Source of the DNA: Cladochytrium replicatum
Lineage: Eukaryota > Chytridiomycota > Chytridiomycetes > Cladochytriales > Cladochytriaceae
DNA: 64,000 nucleotides
Assembly (NCBI GenBank): GCA_025526935.1
Contig: JAHLKD010000003.1
Span: 496,001 to 560,000 of the forward strand
Direction: 5' to 3'
The translations under genes and the position numbers were made by a program. The notes under the pieces are model-generated. The model searched no databases and had not been told where the DNA came from. It was given only the letters and a program-made list of their open reading frames with translations. Numbering within the stretch: position 1 is the stretch's first letter; each line of letters begins with the position of its first letter. Below are positions 23,480 through 34,174 of this stretch, in pieces.

Positions 23480-25250
23480 GAAAGCAGAATGAGTCATGTC
23501 TGTTATATTCATACAGTTTGATTTGTATGATAGCATTTCTAATCTCGCAGACGGACGTCCGGAGGGTGATCGTGATGCGTTGAACGCTGGAAGCTGCTTT
23601 CCCCCACCCCGCACAGAGCTTGGCGCTTTCGGTTGCTTTCCTTTTATCAACGCAACCTCGTGAGGCTGAACATCTCCGTCGATTGAAAATATGCTTATAA
23701 CACTAGAATGTCGCGTAGTTTTCGAACGAGTCGTGCGATTGTTAACCCGGGAAACCGAGCCCGACTTTAGCGATGGCTCGTTCAGTGTCCCAACACTGCC
23801 TCCAACTGGAGCAGAAGTAATATTTGCGATCGCTGCAACCGCCGCAGCAGCTGCAGCTACTGCAGCTGCAGACATCCCGTCACCATCAACCTCTGCCTCT
23901 AATGATATCAGTTTTGAGCGAATCACTTCAGCGATCGCATGATGGCCACCGTTTTCTGCGAAGTCCAGTGCGCTGAAACCGAACTCTGTCTTAGCTGTGA
24001 CGTCCGCCCCATAGCGCTCAATGAGTTCTCGGCACAAATCCTTGTTTCCGTTCAGTGCGGCGGACATCAGTGACGTCATGGGGTGCTTCTTGTCAGGCCG
24101 CTGTACAACAAGAGGCACCTTTGCTCCGCCATAAGAGAATGGTCCAGTACGCATGACGAAGGGAGAGCTAGCTGTTGAAGCAAGGGCAAACTCAATCATC
24201 AGTCGAGCGGCTCTCACATTTTTTGATGTACTGCAGAGTCGATCAATAGGTGTCTGCCCCGCCACATCTTCTCTGTTCAAATCTGCGCCTCCATTTAGCA
24301 ATGCTTCAATGATACTTATTCCGTTTTTTCCGTTCGCATTTTCAACTGCCCACATCAACGGTGTGGATCCCCCTGTTTGTGAAGGTCCGTGAATTCATGT
24401 TTAAGATTTTTGAATGTGTTACCTTGATCGGCCTGATCAACGTCAACTTTAAGACTGATGAGGGTTTCCACCGCTTTTAAATTTCCGTATGTGACAGCAA
24501 TGGACAATGGAGTCTTCCCAGATTGGGTAGTTGCAGCCATAGACGCTCCATTGTCTATCAGCAGTTTCACGACCTCTGCATTCCCATGTTGATACGCGAT
24601 CTGTTTGACCAAAGGTGTGAGGCCCCTGTGATTGTGGATTGGCACGCGTTGTACCATCAGCAAGCTTTTTCCAAATCGATCTCGAGTCTCCATGTTCAGT
24701 TCCCGCCCGTACTGCGAAAGAAGTTGACCAACAATGATTACATTCCCTTCTTGAGTTGCACGCAGCAGCTGAGTCACAGCCTTCTGAAGTTGGCTCTCGT
24801 CTAGAATCAGATGAAAATTCTGTTCAATCCTTGTTTAGCTGATGACAGTTGTTCTCACCTGTCGTCTGGCATTCCGCTTGAGCGTATTGCCTACTCCAAT
24901 CTACCCAGTTGGCGGCAGTCGGTCGAACGCGCAGTTTGAACCTGTACCGAGTGGACGGGGTGAGACCATCAACTTTGATTTCATTGTGAGAGCCTTCGTA
25001 GATTACATCAAATACGGGGTCTTCGTTTGCAGCACGCGACAACTACGCTGGTCAGTTTTGCCAAACAGTGATATGAAAATAATCAAGCACCTGGTAAGTC
25101 CACTCTGTCGGTTGAGGAGCCATCGGATCAGATGTTCGAAAGTCCCACCGCACGTCTGCAATCCTGGCAAACACTGACTTGAAGGTTACTACAGGTAGTG
25201 TCGCGGTGAGAAGTGATGGAGTCCAGAATTCCCAGAAAAAGTCGGCTTCC
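23480..25250 (-). CDS. FANK1-like protein: fibronectin III domain plus ankyrin repeats
   Basis: An FN3 domain (VRWDFRTSDPMAPQPTEW, then DGLTPSTRYRFKLRVRP and WSRQYAQAECQTT across introns) is followed by ankyrin repeats: LLRATQEGNVIIVGQLL, GNAEVVKLLIDNGASM, GKTPLSIAVTYGNLKAVETL, GSTPLMWAVENANGKN, TSLMSAALNGNKDLCRELI, FGFSALDFAENGGHH. That order is the FANK1 architecture of animals and flagellated eukaryotes. Animal FANK1 is linked to ciliated or spermatogenic cells, so a flagellar role is inferred here. A poly-Ala stretch and a basic Ser-rich tail follow the repeats. The 5' end and start codon are unresolved. No stop appears before the frame enters the CENP-C first exon (stop at 23264), so the 3' end is unresolved too. 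Confidence 0.75.
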
Positions 25251-25252
25251 AA

Positions 25253-25717
25253 ACATATGCCTCATATCTCCATTGCTTAATCCATGCGTGAGGGACACTT
25301 TTGGCAGCAACTTCTTTCGATCCAGTGAGCTCGGAAAGAGTTGAGAATGACCCTGCAAGTTTCCACCAAGCTGTGGCGACTCACGACCAAGAAGCGGAGG
25401 GAGAGAGCGTGGTAGAACCGGAGAAGTACCCGACGGACTGGATGCGGGGGGTATAGACGGGATAGTTGGGACGACGGACCCAGAGTTGTTACTTTTTGTG
25501 TGGAAACAGCATTCAAGGTTGCGGCCAGGTTAGACCCTCCAGCCTGATCTGTGAAGTGCTTCGCACCGCCTCCAAAACTTTTGAGTGCCTTTGCAAGTGA
25601 TGAAAATTGGAGGGACGGGGGGTTGTCGAGGGCATGAGGTGGCTTGAAGACTGTGGTGAGGATCTGCACAAGTATCTGGTCAACATCAGGATGAGACAAC
25701 TGAGCGGACTGAAATCG
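25253..25717 (-). CDS. Unrecognised exon(s) upstream of the FANK1-like gene
   Basis: After a TTTCAG acceptor at about 25718, a minus-strand frame opens with HPDVDQILVQILTTVFKPPH and LQFSSLAKALKSFGGGAKHF. An adjoining frame continues as a Ser/Pro-rich stretch (TIPSIPPASSPSGTSP). It may be the 5' part of the FANK1-like gene or a separate gene. I do not recognise the family and could not find the start. The stretch 25740-26130 upstream is open in several frames, with no family signal seen. Confidence 0.4.
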
Positions 25718-26158
25718 AAGAAGTCAAAAGAAGATGTGTCAGTGCCATGCGTAAGGAATGGCGACTGGGAACGAACCTCCCAAGCTATTCGGTATTCGCC
25801 CCTGGTTTTGCCAAGAAATGCCCAAACAAAATGTCGAAATCACTACAAATGTGGAGTCGACAGCAAAATCACGAATGGCATGGACGACATGTAAAGGTAA
25901 AGGCATCCAACACTTGGTCGAACAGAAGAGACTCTGGTCGACCGCCATGCCCTCATTGGGATGATCGGAATGGACACAGCCGCCAAAGGTCATCTCACTG
26001 GGGAAAGGGTTTTGGAGTAAGTACCTGACGTCCTTGAAGTTGGTAACCAACTGATGGATTTTAGGACACATTAGTACACTGAAAATAATGTATATTAAAT
26101 GCGCCGAAATACGCCAACTCATACAAAGCAACAATCAGAAACTATCTTTTGCGTCCAT

Positions 26159-28255
26159 TTAGTCGACTTCCTCAACAGTAGGGCCTGACGGGTCACCACC
26201 ACCAGGCGCGCCAGGGAACCCACCCGGAGCACCGCCAGGGAAACCGCCCGGACCACCGGGGGCACCACCTGCACTGTACACTTTCATCATAATAGGGTTC
26301 GCAACCTTCTCGAGTTCCTTCTGGTGGTGCTCAAACTCCTCCTTTGCAGCCTCCTGGTTACCGTCCAACCACTTAATCGCCTCATCGATTGCCTTCTCGA
26401 GGGTAGTCTTGTCAGATGCTTCGAGTTTGTCTGCAAGCTTCTCATCCTGGATGGAGTTGCGTAAATTATAGGCGTAAGACTCAAGACCATTTTTGGCTTG
26501 AATACGCTCGGCCGCAGCTTCATCTTCGGCCTTGTACTTCTCAGCTTCTGCGACCATACGCTCGATATCTTCCTTCGACAAACGTCCCTTGTCGTTGGTG
26601 ATGGTGATCTTATTCGAACGACCGGTGGTTTTGTCGACAGCGGTAACGTTGAGAATACCGTTCGCGTCAACATCGAAAGTAACCTCAATCTGAGGGACAC
26701 CGCGGGGCGCAGGAGGGATGCCGGTTAGTTCGAACTTGCCAAGAATGTTGTTGTCCTTGGTACGCGCACGTTCACCCTCGTAGACCTGAATGAGCACACC
26801 GGGTTGGTTGTCAGCATAGGTAGAGAACACCTCGGACTTCTTCGTTGGGACGGTTGTGTTTCGCTTGATAAGAGCAGTCATCACACCACCTGCAGTTTCA
26901 ATACCGAGCGACAGGGGAGCGACATCGAGCAAGAGCAGGTCCTGGGTCTTCTCCGATGTGTCGCCAGTCAAAATAGCGGCCTGGACCGCAGCCCCGTACG
27001 CGACAGCTTCATCAGGGTTGCTGAAAGATTGTATTAGGATGATTGGTAACGTAACGTTTGTAGACACTTACATCGACTTGTTGGGCTCCTTTCCGTTAAA
27101 GTAGTCAGACACGAGCTTCTGAACCTTGGGGATACGAGTGGAACCTCCGACCAACACAATTTCGTCGACGGAAGACTTGTCGATCTTGGAGTCACGGAGA
27201 ACCTTCTCGACAGGGTCGATTGTGGAACGGAAGAGATCGGCGCAGAGTTCTTCGAAACGAGCACGAGTAATGGAAGTGTAGAAGTCAACTCCCTCGTATA
27301 GAGAGTCGATCTCAATGGAGGTTTGAGCGGCAGAAGAAAGAGTGCGCTTTGCTCGCTCAGCGGCAGTGCGGAGACGACGAAGAGATCGTGGGTTGCTGGT
27401 GAGATCCTTCTTGTATTTGCGCTTGAATTCCTCGCAGAAGTGAGAGACTAGGCGGTTGTCGAAGTCCTCACCTCCCAAGTGAGTATCACCGGCAGTTGCC
27501 TTCACTTCGAAAATACCGTCCTCAATGGTCAAGAGGGAAACATCGAATGTTCCACCACCAAGATCAAAGATCAAAACGTTTTTCTACGAAATTGATCAGT
27601 AAGTTGAACATAAATTATATGAAATTTGTATGTACCTCTCCAGCAGTCTTCTTGTCCAATCCGTAGGCGATTGCTGCAGCAGTGGGCTCGTTGATGATGC
27701 GGAGGACGTTAAGTCCAGCGATGGCACCAGCGTCCTTGGTTGCCTGGCGTTGAGAGTCGTTGAAGTAGGCGGGAACGGTAACAACCGCGTCCTTCACAGT
27801 GCCTCCAAGGTAAGCCTCCGCGGTCTCCTTCATCTTCAACAACACCATCGACGAGATCTCCTCAGGTGTGAAAGTCTTTGTCTCACCCTTGTACTCGACC
27901 TGAATGAAGGGCTTGCCGCCTTTGTCGATGACCTTGAACGGCCAGTGCTTCATGTCGGACTGCACCTCTTGGTCGGTGAAACGACGACCGATAAGGCGCT
28001 TCGCGTCAAAAACGGTGTTGATCGGGTTCATCGCAACCTGGTTTTTCGCGGCATCACCGATCAGACGCTCGGAGTCCGTGAATGCGACGTAACTTGGCGT
28101 GGTTCGATTACCCTGGTCGTTGGCAATGATTTCGACACGGTCATTCTGCCACACACCTACACAACTGGACAGAAGAGTTAGATATGGTTTGCAAAGGAAG
28201 TTCAGTTAACATACCTGTAGGTAGTACCCAAATCGATACCAATGGCTTTCGTCAT
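26159..28255 (-). CDS. SSA1: Cytosolic Hsp70 chaperone (Ssa type)
   Basis: ATP-dependent chaperone of 647 residues. Four exons splice cleanly: 28215-28255, 27636-28164, 27072-27583 and 26162-27020, then TAA. Signatures: [15 protein letters not shown] (reconstituted across intron 1), the [12 protein letters not shown] phosphate loop, [13 protein letters not shown], the substrate-domain start [20 protein letters not shown], a Gly/Pro-rich tail ([13 protein letters not shown]) and the C-terminal EEVD, which marks a cytosolic rather than ER or mitochondrial member and binds TPR co-chaperones. The EEVD is read as VEEVD followed by stop. The exon arithmetic is in frame throughout. A heat-shock-element-like motif lies about 90 bp upstream of the start. 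Confidence 0.97.
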
Positions 28256-28345
28256 CGCTAGCGAAGATGTGAAGGAAGTTCTCTGAATTAAACTGAAATT
28301 CAAGTGACAGAGGGGTTGGGGGGTCTTTATTTGGACGCGTCGGCA

Positions 28346-28355
28346 CGAATTTTCT
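28346..28355. promoter_or_regulatory. Candidate heat-shock element upstream of HSP70
   Basis: CGAATTTTCT fits two alternating nGAAn/nTTCn units, about 90 bp upstream of the HSP70 ATG. Another partial match (GAAGTTCTCTGAA) at about 28273-28285 is out of phase. Two units are a weak match, so this is only a candidate. Confidence 0.35.
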
Positions 28356-28518
28356 GCCTTTCATCGACGCGTTTCCATGACGTTCCACATCAGGCGAAAT
28401 GTGGCACAACGTCGAATCCCCTGGAAGTTCATCCCAAATGATATAATGATATGGGGAGTTGAATTGATTCCATACAGAAAACTGCGAAATAAACAAGCAT
28501 ACATACAACATGTATTTG

Positions 28519-30213
28519 CTATTCTGATATCAAGAGCCTGTCATTTATGGTGCCCCCTAAAATGTTAAAAGGGTCGCAGATACGTCGGAAATGATTGTAG
28601 CGCTTGATTGGGAATTGCTGAGAAAGTAATGTCCGCCTAGTTTCCAGCTCTTGGGCATCGCGGGGTATCTCAATTTTGGCCCAGTGTTGTCGACATCCAT
28701 ACTTTTTCCAAAGCCTGCTCTCGCACTCATCGCGATACTTCGAAAAGCTCGACGTGATCCTTTCCCGCAGCTGTGTATCATCATTCGGCAAATATTGAAT
28801 GATTCCAACCCAGGCAAATAGCGAACTGCTATTCCAAGGACCATGCAAACCCGCCGGGCTCATATTCGATCGACTTGAAGCTGTCCACCTCATCTCAATC
28901 GGTTCATGCGCAGGAATTTCCCTCTCATCAATCAAATCCAAAAGCTCCTCTATGTATTTGATATCCTTCGAAACTGCCGGCCGTCCGAACAGCGAGGTAC
29001 GACTGTATGAATTTGGGGTAAGGGGGACAGGGAAAGCAACTTCACTAACCCACTGCTGAGCCCCACAATCGAAACCAAGAATTTCGTCACTCCAACCGAT
29101 CCGTGTCCCTTGAGATAGCTTCCAGTATTCTGCACTTGCAGCGTTTATTCGAGCCACCAGATTCGCATCTGTCGGCGATGCCATGTACATTTTGTCTCGA
29201 AGTTCCGTGTTACTCAAACGGCTTAGAGCCTCATCGTCAAGCAAAGGGACCTGGTCCGGAAACGACGAAGATAGATCCTTATAGAGAGTCCTAAGAGGTT
29301 TCAGTCGTTCGACAAGAGTTGGTTTCGGTAGTTCTTCTTTGACACTGTCAGTCACGGGGTTGCACTGAACTACACACACATCCCGCGTGAAAGGAAACCA
29401 CATGTATCGCAAATGTCGGTTCTCCTTGAGCCATTTCGCGTGATTTTCTTTGACGCCATCCAGTGTTGTCATGAACGTACGTTCGACCAACCGATGAGCT
29501 GGTACACACTGCAGTGTGACTTCTGCGACGATTCCAAGAGCACCAAGCCCGCATCGCGCAAAATAAAAGAGTTCCCGTTGATCCTCATTGTCTGGGGACA
29601 GGTCTAGTGTTCCCAGACCCGGGGTCACAAGTTTCATGTCCACAACAAAGTCATCAACAGGTGCGATTTGCGCTCCGCTTCCGTGCGCACCAGTCTGGAT
29701 GAATCCGCCGATCTGCTGCTCGCGTATGGAAGCGTAGTTCGGCAACGTCAAACCATACGGGCGTATTGCTTCAACCAACTGTGCCAAAGAAAGTGAATCA
29801 AAGAGGTGCAGAGCTGAAATAAGATTCTGACTTACCGAATCAATACGGGCTCCAGCCTGTACCTTGACTCGCCCAGCGCCAACATCAACATCAAGCACTT
29901 TGTCCATGAGGGAAAGATTCACCATCCCGTCTTTGCAAAAGCCGATTCCATTAGGGCTTAATCCCGACCCCACTGGCCTAAGTTTCCTTCTGAATGAATG
30001 AGCATCGGAGACAAGCTCTTCAAGTTCCCGCAAGGTACTGGGAATATGATATGACCTTGTATCAACCGAGTGTGTTCCCGACCAGTTAACGAAGCTGGTA
30101 GAATCATTTGAGCCGTCATCTCGAGAAAATCCGAATCTGGTTAACCAAGCGGCTGCCCCTAATGCTGTGAGACTTCCGCCAACTTTCAGAACTCTACTTC
30201 GGAGAAACTGCAT
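28519..30213 (-). CDS. GLDH: L-galactono-1,4-lactone dehydrogenase (plant type)
   Basis: FAD flavoprotein that oxidises an aldonolactone to ascorbate or a related compound, passing electrons to cytochrome c at the mitochondrial inner membrane in plants. ATG 30213; a basic and hydrophobic N-terminus (KVGGSLTALGAAAWLTRFGF) suits mitochondrial import and an anchor. Family landmarks in order: NWSGTHSVDTRSYHIPSTL, RKLRPVGSGLSPNGIGFCKD (a Leu in place of the His that binds FAD covalently in aldonolactone oxidases, as in plant GLDH), YASIREQQIGGFIQTGAHGS, ARCGLGALGIVAEVTLQC, SDEILGFDCGAQQWVSE, HWAKIEIP. The frame is open throughout, but 29779-29835 is a 57-nt GTAAGT...CAG intron lacking stops; removing it restores the family sequence and gives about 545 residues. 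Confidence 0.92.
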   Translation of the reverse strand: MQFLRSRVLKVGGSLTALGAAAWLTRFGFSRDDGSNDSTSFVNWSGTHSVDTRSYHIPSTLRELEELVSDAHSFRRKLRPVGSGLSPNGIGFCKDGMVNLSLMDKVLDVDVGAGRVKVQAGARIDSVSQNLISALHLFDSLSLAQLVEAIRPYGLTLPNYASIREQQIGGFIQTGAHGSGAQIAPVDDFVVDMKLVTPGLGTLDLSPDNEDQRELFYFARCGLGALGIVAEVTLQCVPAHRLVERTFMTTLDGVKENHAKWLKENRHLRYMWFPFTRDVCVVQCNPVTDSVKEELPKPTLVERLKPLRTLYKDLSSSFPDQVPLLDDEALSRLSNTELRDKMYMASPTDANLVARINAASAEYWKLSQGTRIGWSDEILGFDCGAQQWVSEVAFPVPLTPNSYSRTSLFGRPAVSKDIKYIEELLDLIDEREIPAHEPIEMRWTASSRSNMSPAGLHGPWNSSSLFAWVGIIQYLPNDDTQLRERITSSFSKYRDECESRLWKKYGCRQHWAKIEIPRDAQELETRRTLLSQQFPIKRYNHFRRICDPFNILGGTINDRLLISE

Positions 30214-30413
30214 GTCGTGGGCGTTCGAGGATGGTTAAATTTTCAAAAAATGTGGAATGTAATATTCATTAAGATGAGTAAAATTGACGAGCTATGGTTA
30301 AGAAAAGAGATCGATTGCGATTGTTAGGCCCGTATAGTGGATAACAGAGGTAGAAATTTTCTACATAATTCCCTTCACGTTTCTCTAAGTTCTCGGACAT
30401 ACGGCTCGTTGAC

Positions 30414-30835
30414 CTAAATTTTATTGTAGTTTTTTGGTGGTATGTAGGGAGATAGGTCGCCGAATCGTTTCCTCTTGAACTCCCCTTGAAAGCGGTCTCG
30501 CGAGGTTTCTGGTGGGTAGGAGCTGTGACACTCTATTGCCCCTTCCATGTAGCGTACACGTCGTTTGATCGACTTTGGCATCTCTGAGCTAACTTTCATT
30601 GGTTGAGATATGATTCTCTGGCCGACCACGGGAGTTGCAACGGAGGTCCGTTCGACACTGATTTACTCCAGAGACGTTCAAATTTGGGTACAACTCCGGT
30701 GCAAGGAAATTGATGCCAGAGACGATAAAGAGTGCGGGCGGTGAAACTTTTAATTTTCCAAGTCCTCTCGCGTGGTGGAGTATGATACAATATTACGTTT
30801 TCGGGACTGAAGCACCAACTTGGGCATCGCACCAC
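30414..30835 (-). CDS. Hypothetical small basic protein
   Basis: Two overlapping minus-strand frames. One (30629-30414) reads KSIKRRVRYMEGAIECHSSY ... GDLSPYIPPKNYNKI; upstream, an ATG near 30826 starts MPKLVLQSRKRNIVSYSTTR in a frame that would need an intron to join it. The basic composition and plausible splice context suggest a real small gene, but no family was recognised. It lies between GLDH and the Utp18-like locus. Confidence 0.3.
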
Positions 30836-31027
30836 TTTTCTTGATCAGCGTGACATTTGTAAGCAATCGACAAGCAGGAATAAGTCAACTTCAATCCTCT
30901 AATCCTTCAGATCAATCCCTTTCTGTTATATCCTTCGGGTTGGCCATGTTTTTCAAAGGGCGACGACAGTTCAGTTAGAGTATGTAAGTGGAGATGTTAG
31001 CACAGAGAGTTGTCAACATCACAACAA

Positions 31028-32160
31028 TCAATACCGATTATATTGTTTAAAATTTGTGCATAATCCCCCAAACGATACAGCAGTGCCTTCCTTTATCATT
31101 CCCAATCGCCATGTAACCTCCACTTGGAGAAAATCGAGAGAATTAATGTAGCTGAGGGGAGTTCGCTCTATTGGCCAGTTGCGATACACGAGCATTCTTG
31201 AAAGATTCACCATTCTCAAGGAATCTTTCTTGGCTCTGCTAGATATGGCCAAAATTTGAGAGGCAGGGTGAAAACGAAGCTGGTGGATAGAGGTAGTAAG
31301 GTTTGGAATGGACTTCAGAGATTTTGGTGTTGCTGACGTATGACAGTCCGAGCCAGAGTAAATATTGACAATTCCGTACTTTGAGCTGCCAAAACGATAC
31401 CATTGAGAGCATACCATATTGCAAAATACATGGAGTCATCCGAGAGTGAGAAGACCTTGGTGTTTACCGCCCCATCTTCTCTGAACTTATGAACCAGACT
31501 CCTCGTGGACAAATCACACTGCCATACGACGCCATCGGCACCCATCGAATAACTCTGAGCTGAAGTCAACAGAGCGTACAACGGGCAAGTTCATTTTCAT
31601 GTCGGCAATCCATAGTTTCGTTGCGCGATTTAGCATTAGGAGAACGCCGGCACGACATTGTAGAATGATGCAGTTTCGACATGGGGACAGATAGCTTTTC
31701 TCGAAAGAATTTTCGTCGTGTTCTCTGACCCCCGGTGCTTTATTGACTGTCCCTGATTCCAGATCGTAAGTGTAGAAGAATCTGCGCATTCTGGTCATTA
31801 GAATCTCTCGACCATCGGGAGTGAACACTGTATATCTGCAAATCTTTGAGGGTGATACTCTGGATCTTAGGGTTAATCTTAGGGTTCACTTTGCCGTCGA
31901 TCTAACAGGCACATGTTTATTAATAAGTCGAAATCTATAAATTCCCAAAAATACTCACCTGGAATAAGCGAACAGTTCTATCTAGACCTACTGTCATTAG
32001 AACTGGAGCCCTTGGATGAAATTTGAGAGATTTGACGACAGACTGTAATACAAACACCCCGAAGAAGCCTACGTTGAATTGCAAGTTACCTCGCTTTTGA
32101 CAGCTAGCATGGCCGGTTGGGTCAAACCCGACAGAAATTTCAGATCGCTACCGAGGGTAA
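31028..32160 (-). pseudogene. UTP18: Utp18-like WD40 protein, disrupted
   Basis: Clear similarity to the beta-propeller of Utp18/WDR50, a U3 snoRNP (small-subunit processome) protein: SLKFHPRAPVLMTVGLDRTV, IDGKVNPKI, FTPDGREILMTRMRRFFYTY, WQCDLSTRSLVHKFREDG, SIHQLRFHPASQILAIS, SPSGGYMAIGNDKG, ALLYRLGDYAQ. Introns join the first blocks, but the frame then breaks at about 31565 (SVDFSSE to YSMGADG), about 31390 (YFAI to SKYGIV, unless a 29-nt intron exists), about 31133 (NSLDF to SPSGGY, next to a T run) and about 31080. The acidic N-terminal part of Utp18 was not found. It is either a decayed or partial copy, or a real gene with assembly errors. Confidence 0.7.
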
Positions 32161-32335
32161 GCCCGAGGTTGGAAAACTACATTTCTTGAACTGGCCAAAT
32201 TTGGTGGCAGTAAACAGTAACAAGGCACCTGTGTGTAGAAAATTGGGGAAAAATAATTTCACTGACCAAAATCTCAACTTACATACTTGCTGGTCAATGA
32301 TTTTTTTGCGATAAAATATACAGAAGTGGATGGTA

Positions 32336-34010
32336 TCAGTAACCTCGTGAATACGACGAAGGATAGGAGGGAGAGGAAGGGCTTTGCAAAGATGGGGTTG
32401 CTCCAGTGGGAGATGCAAAAGCAGGAGATTCGACATGGATGTGTTTAACAGAACTTTTACGAGTGCCAGTCCCACCAAGAACACTAGCACCAGGGTTGCT
32501 GGGTGTTCGTAGGAGGATATCCATCCGAGCCGCGTCGTCGACCTTAATTGCAGTCCGTTGTTGAACTGATCTGCCGAATACTTGGCGAGAGGCATAGGTG
32601 TTTGCGAATTGACCGGTGTTACGAAACCCCCAGATGAAGTAGACAGCGGTACAGCGGTTTATCCACGTTTGCAAATTGTATAGGTCTGTTTCCATAAGCA
32701 TCGAGCTCGAAAGCTGACTCACCAATGAAGTCGTCCCGGTTGCTGTAACTTGTTTTGCGTGAAACAAATTTGCGCCCGCGCTCGCCATATTTGCGATTCG
32801 TGTATCGCTCATCGGTCGAAGATGGGCCACTCTTCGAACGTCCCGCTTCGGCAACGATCTTCATCACGCATGAGTCGATTGCAATGATCTACAAAGAGAT
32901 GTTTAGTCATGATATCCCTCTTTGGAGTTGTGGGCATACCAGCGCAAAGGCGCACTTTATGTTCAAAATAGGGCTCAGAATCTTGCTCAAGAGTGGGCTT
33001 TGAATGCTCGTCGCTACAGTCAGGATCACACCAACTGTGTCAACCACCAAAAGCATGAAGAAGCTAGACTTCAGCAGATGTTTCGAGAACCACGGGGAGT
33101 CAATGGAAATTAGTCGAGTTTGGAGATACATACTTGCATCCCCGAATACACTGACGCATTCTTCTCTTTCAGAATCTGAATTCGCACAGTGTAGAGGATT
33201 CCAACCGTGCAAAGTAGCTCTGAAACTGCAACAGTCGCATACGCTGGCGTGTGTGCAGCCCAAATCTGTTAAAACGGTGAACGAGCTCAATGAGCAGAAT
33301 CTATACCCAGAAGCTATACCAGAAAGAGTTTACTTACTTCTGTTGAGAAAAGTACTTGCGTGACATAACGCTTGACACATATAAATCCGCCCAGCAACAA
33401 ACCCGAGAAACAGAACACATTGGAGGATCAGAAACACCTGAAACTGGGTACGCGGAAGGACGGCGTTCATCTTCAACATGTTGAGGACAACGATGCCTTA
33501 TTCACTAACCCACTTCTCACGTTTATCACTCAGACGACTCCAGAAGGATTCTTGATCTTACCCATAACGGCTCGTCGAGAACTATGGACCAGCGCGCTGA
33601 TGATACTGACAGCACGTTATACTCTTTATTTGTTTTGGCAAAAGAAACGAATTGAATATGTCACAGAGCAACTTAAAAGCATGATCACATAAATACCAGC
33701 AGGTTGAAGAGTTTCCATGTTCGTTGCAATAAATCCGGCAATGGACATGGCAAGAAGCACCCTACAGTAGATTCCATAGCCTACTCGCCAGTACAGATAC
33801 GAAACCAGTGTCACTTGTTAGAAAAAGATGATCGGAGTGCATTGTCTGCAGTTGCAAACTGAAACAGATGTGAGCCTCTTCTGGTTTGAAAAGGGAGGAC
33901 CTACCCAGGCGATTCCAACTAGTGTTGAGTCTGACATGACAAAGATGGAAAGAAAGATACTACCCGCATGAAAAACCCCAAATAAAATAAGTTGAGGGGT
34001 TGGTGTAAAC
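32336..34010 (-). CDS. Multi-pass membrane protein, unrecognised
   Basis: Minus-strand exons encode several hydrophobic segments: LILFGVFHAGSIFLSIFVMS, RVLLAMSIAGFIATN, FQVFLILQCVLFLGFVAGRI, FFMLLVVDTVGVILTVATS, NIKCAFALIIAIDSC (spliced). They are followed by a hydrophilic tail of about 170 residues with many Ser and Arg residues, ending PSYPSSYSRGY at TAA 32336. The layout (several helices, then a long cytosolic tail) would suit a 7TM receptor-like protein, but no family motif was recognised. The frame breaks at a run of five G near 32620; with four G the reading LYRCLLHLGFRNTGQFANTY is continuous. The start near 34,010 is uncertain. It is divergent from the F-box gene. Confidence 0.5.
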
Positions 34011-34174
34011 TGTCATTGACTCAAAAAGTGAAATGATGTGTCGCCTTACACCACGACTGTCGGTTGTCACACAAGGAGGAAAAGAGTGCGCAAAATATCC
34101 GAGCCGTTTAAGATGTCTGAATGGGATGAAATCAACATCTCAAACAACGATCGCGCCACATAATCACACACCCC

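Noticed and set aside
29348-29607. Plus and alternate minus ORFs inside GLDH
   Set aside because: Shadows of the GLDH frame, which has continuous family similarity.
33004-33692. Plus-strand ORFs over the membrane-protein gene
   Set aside because: They mirror the minus-strand hydrophobic exons and lack start context or family signal.
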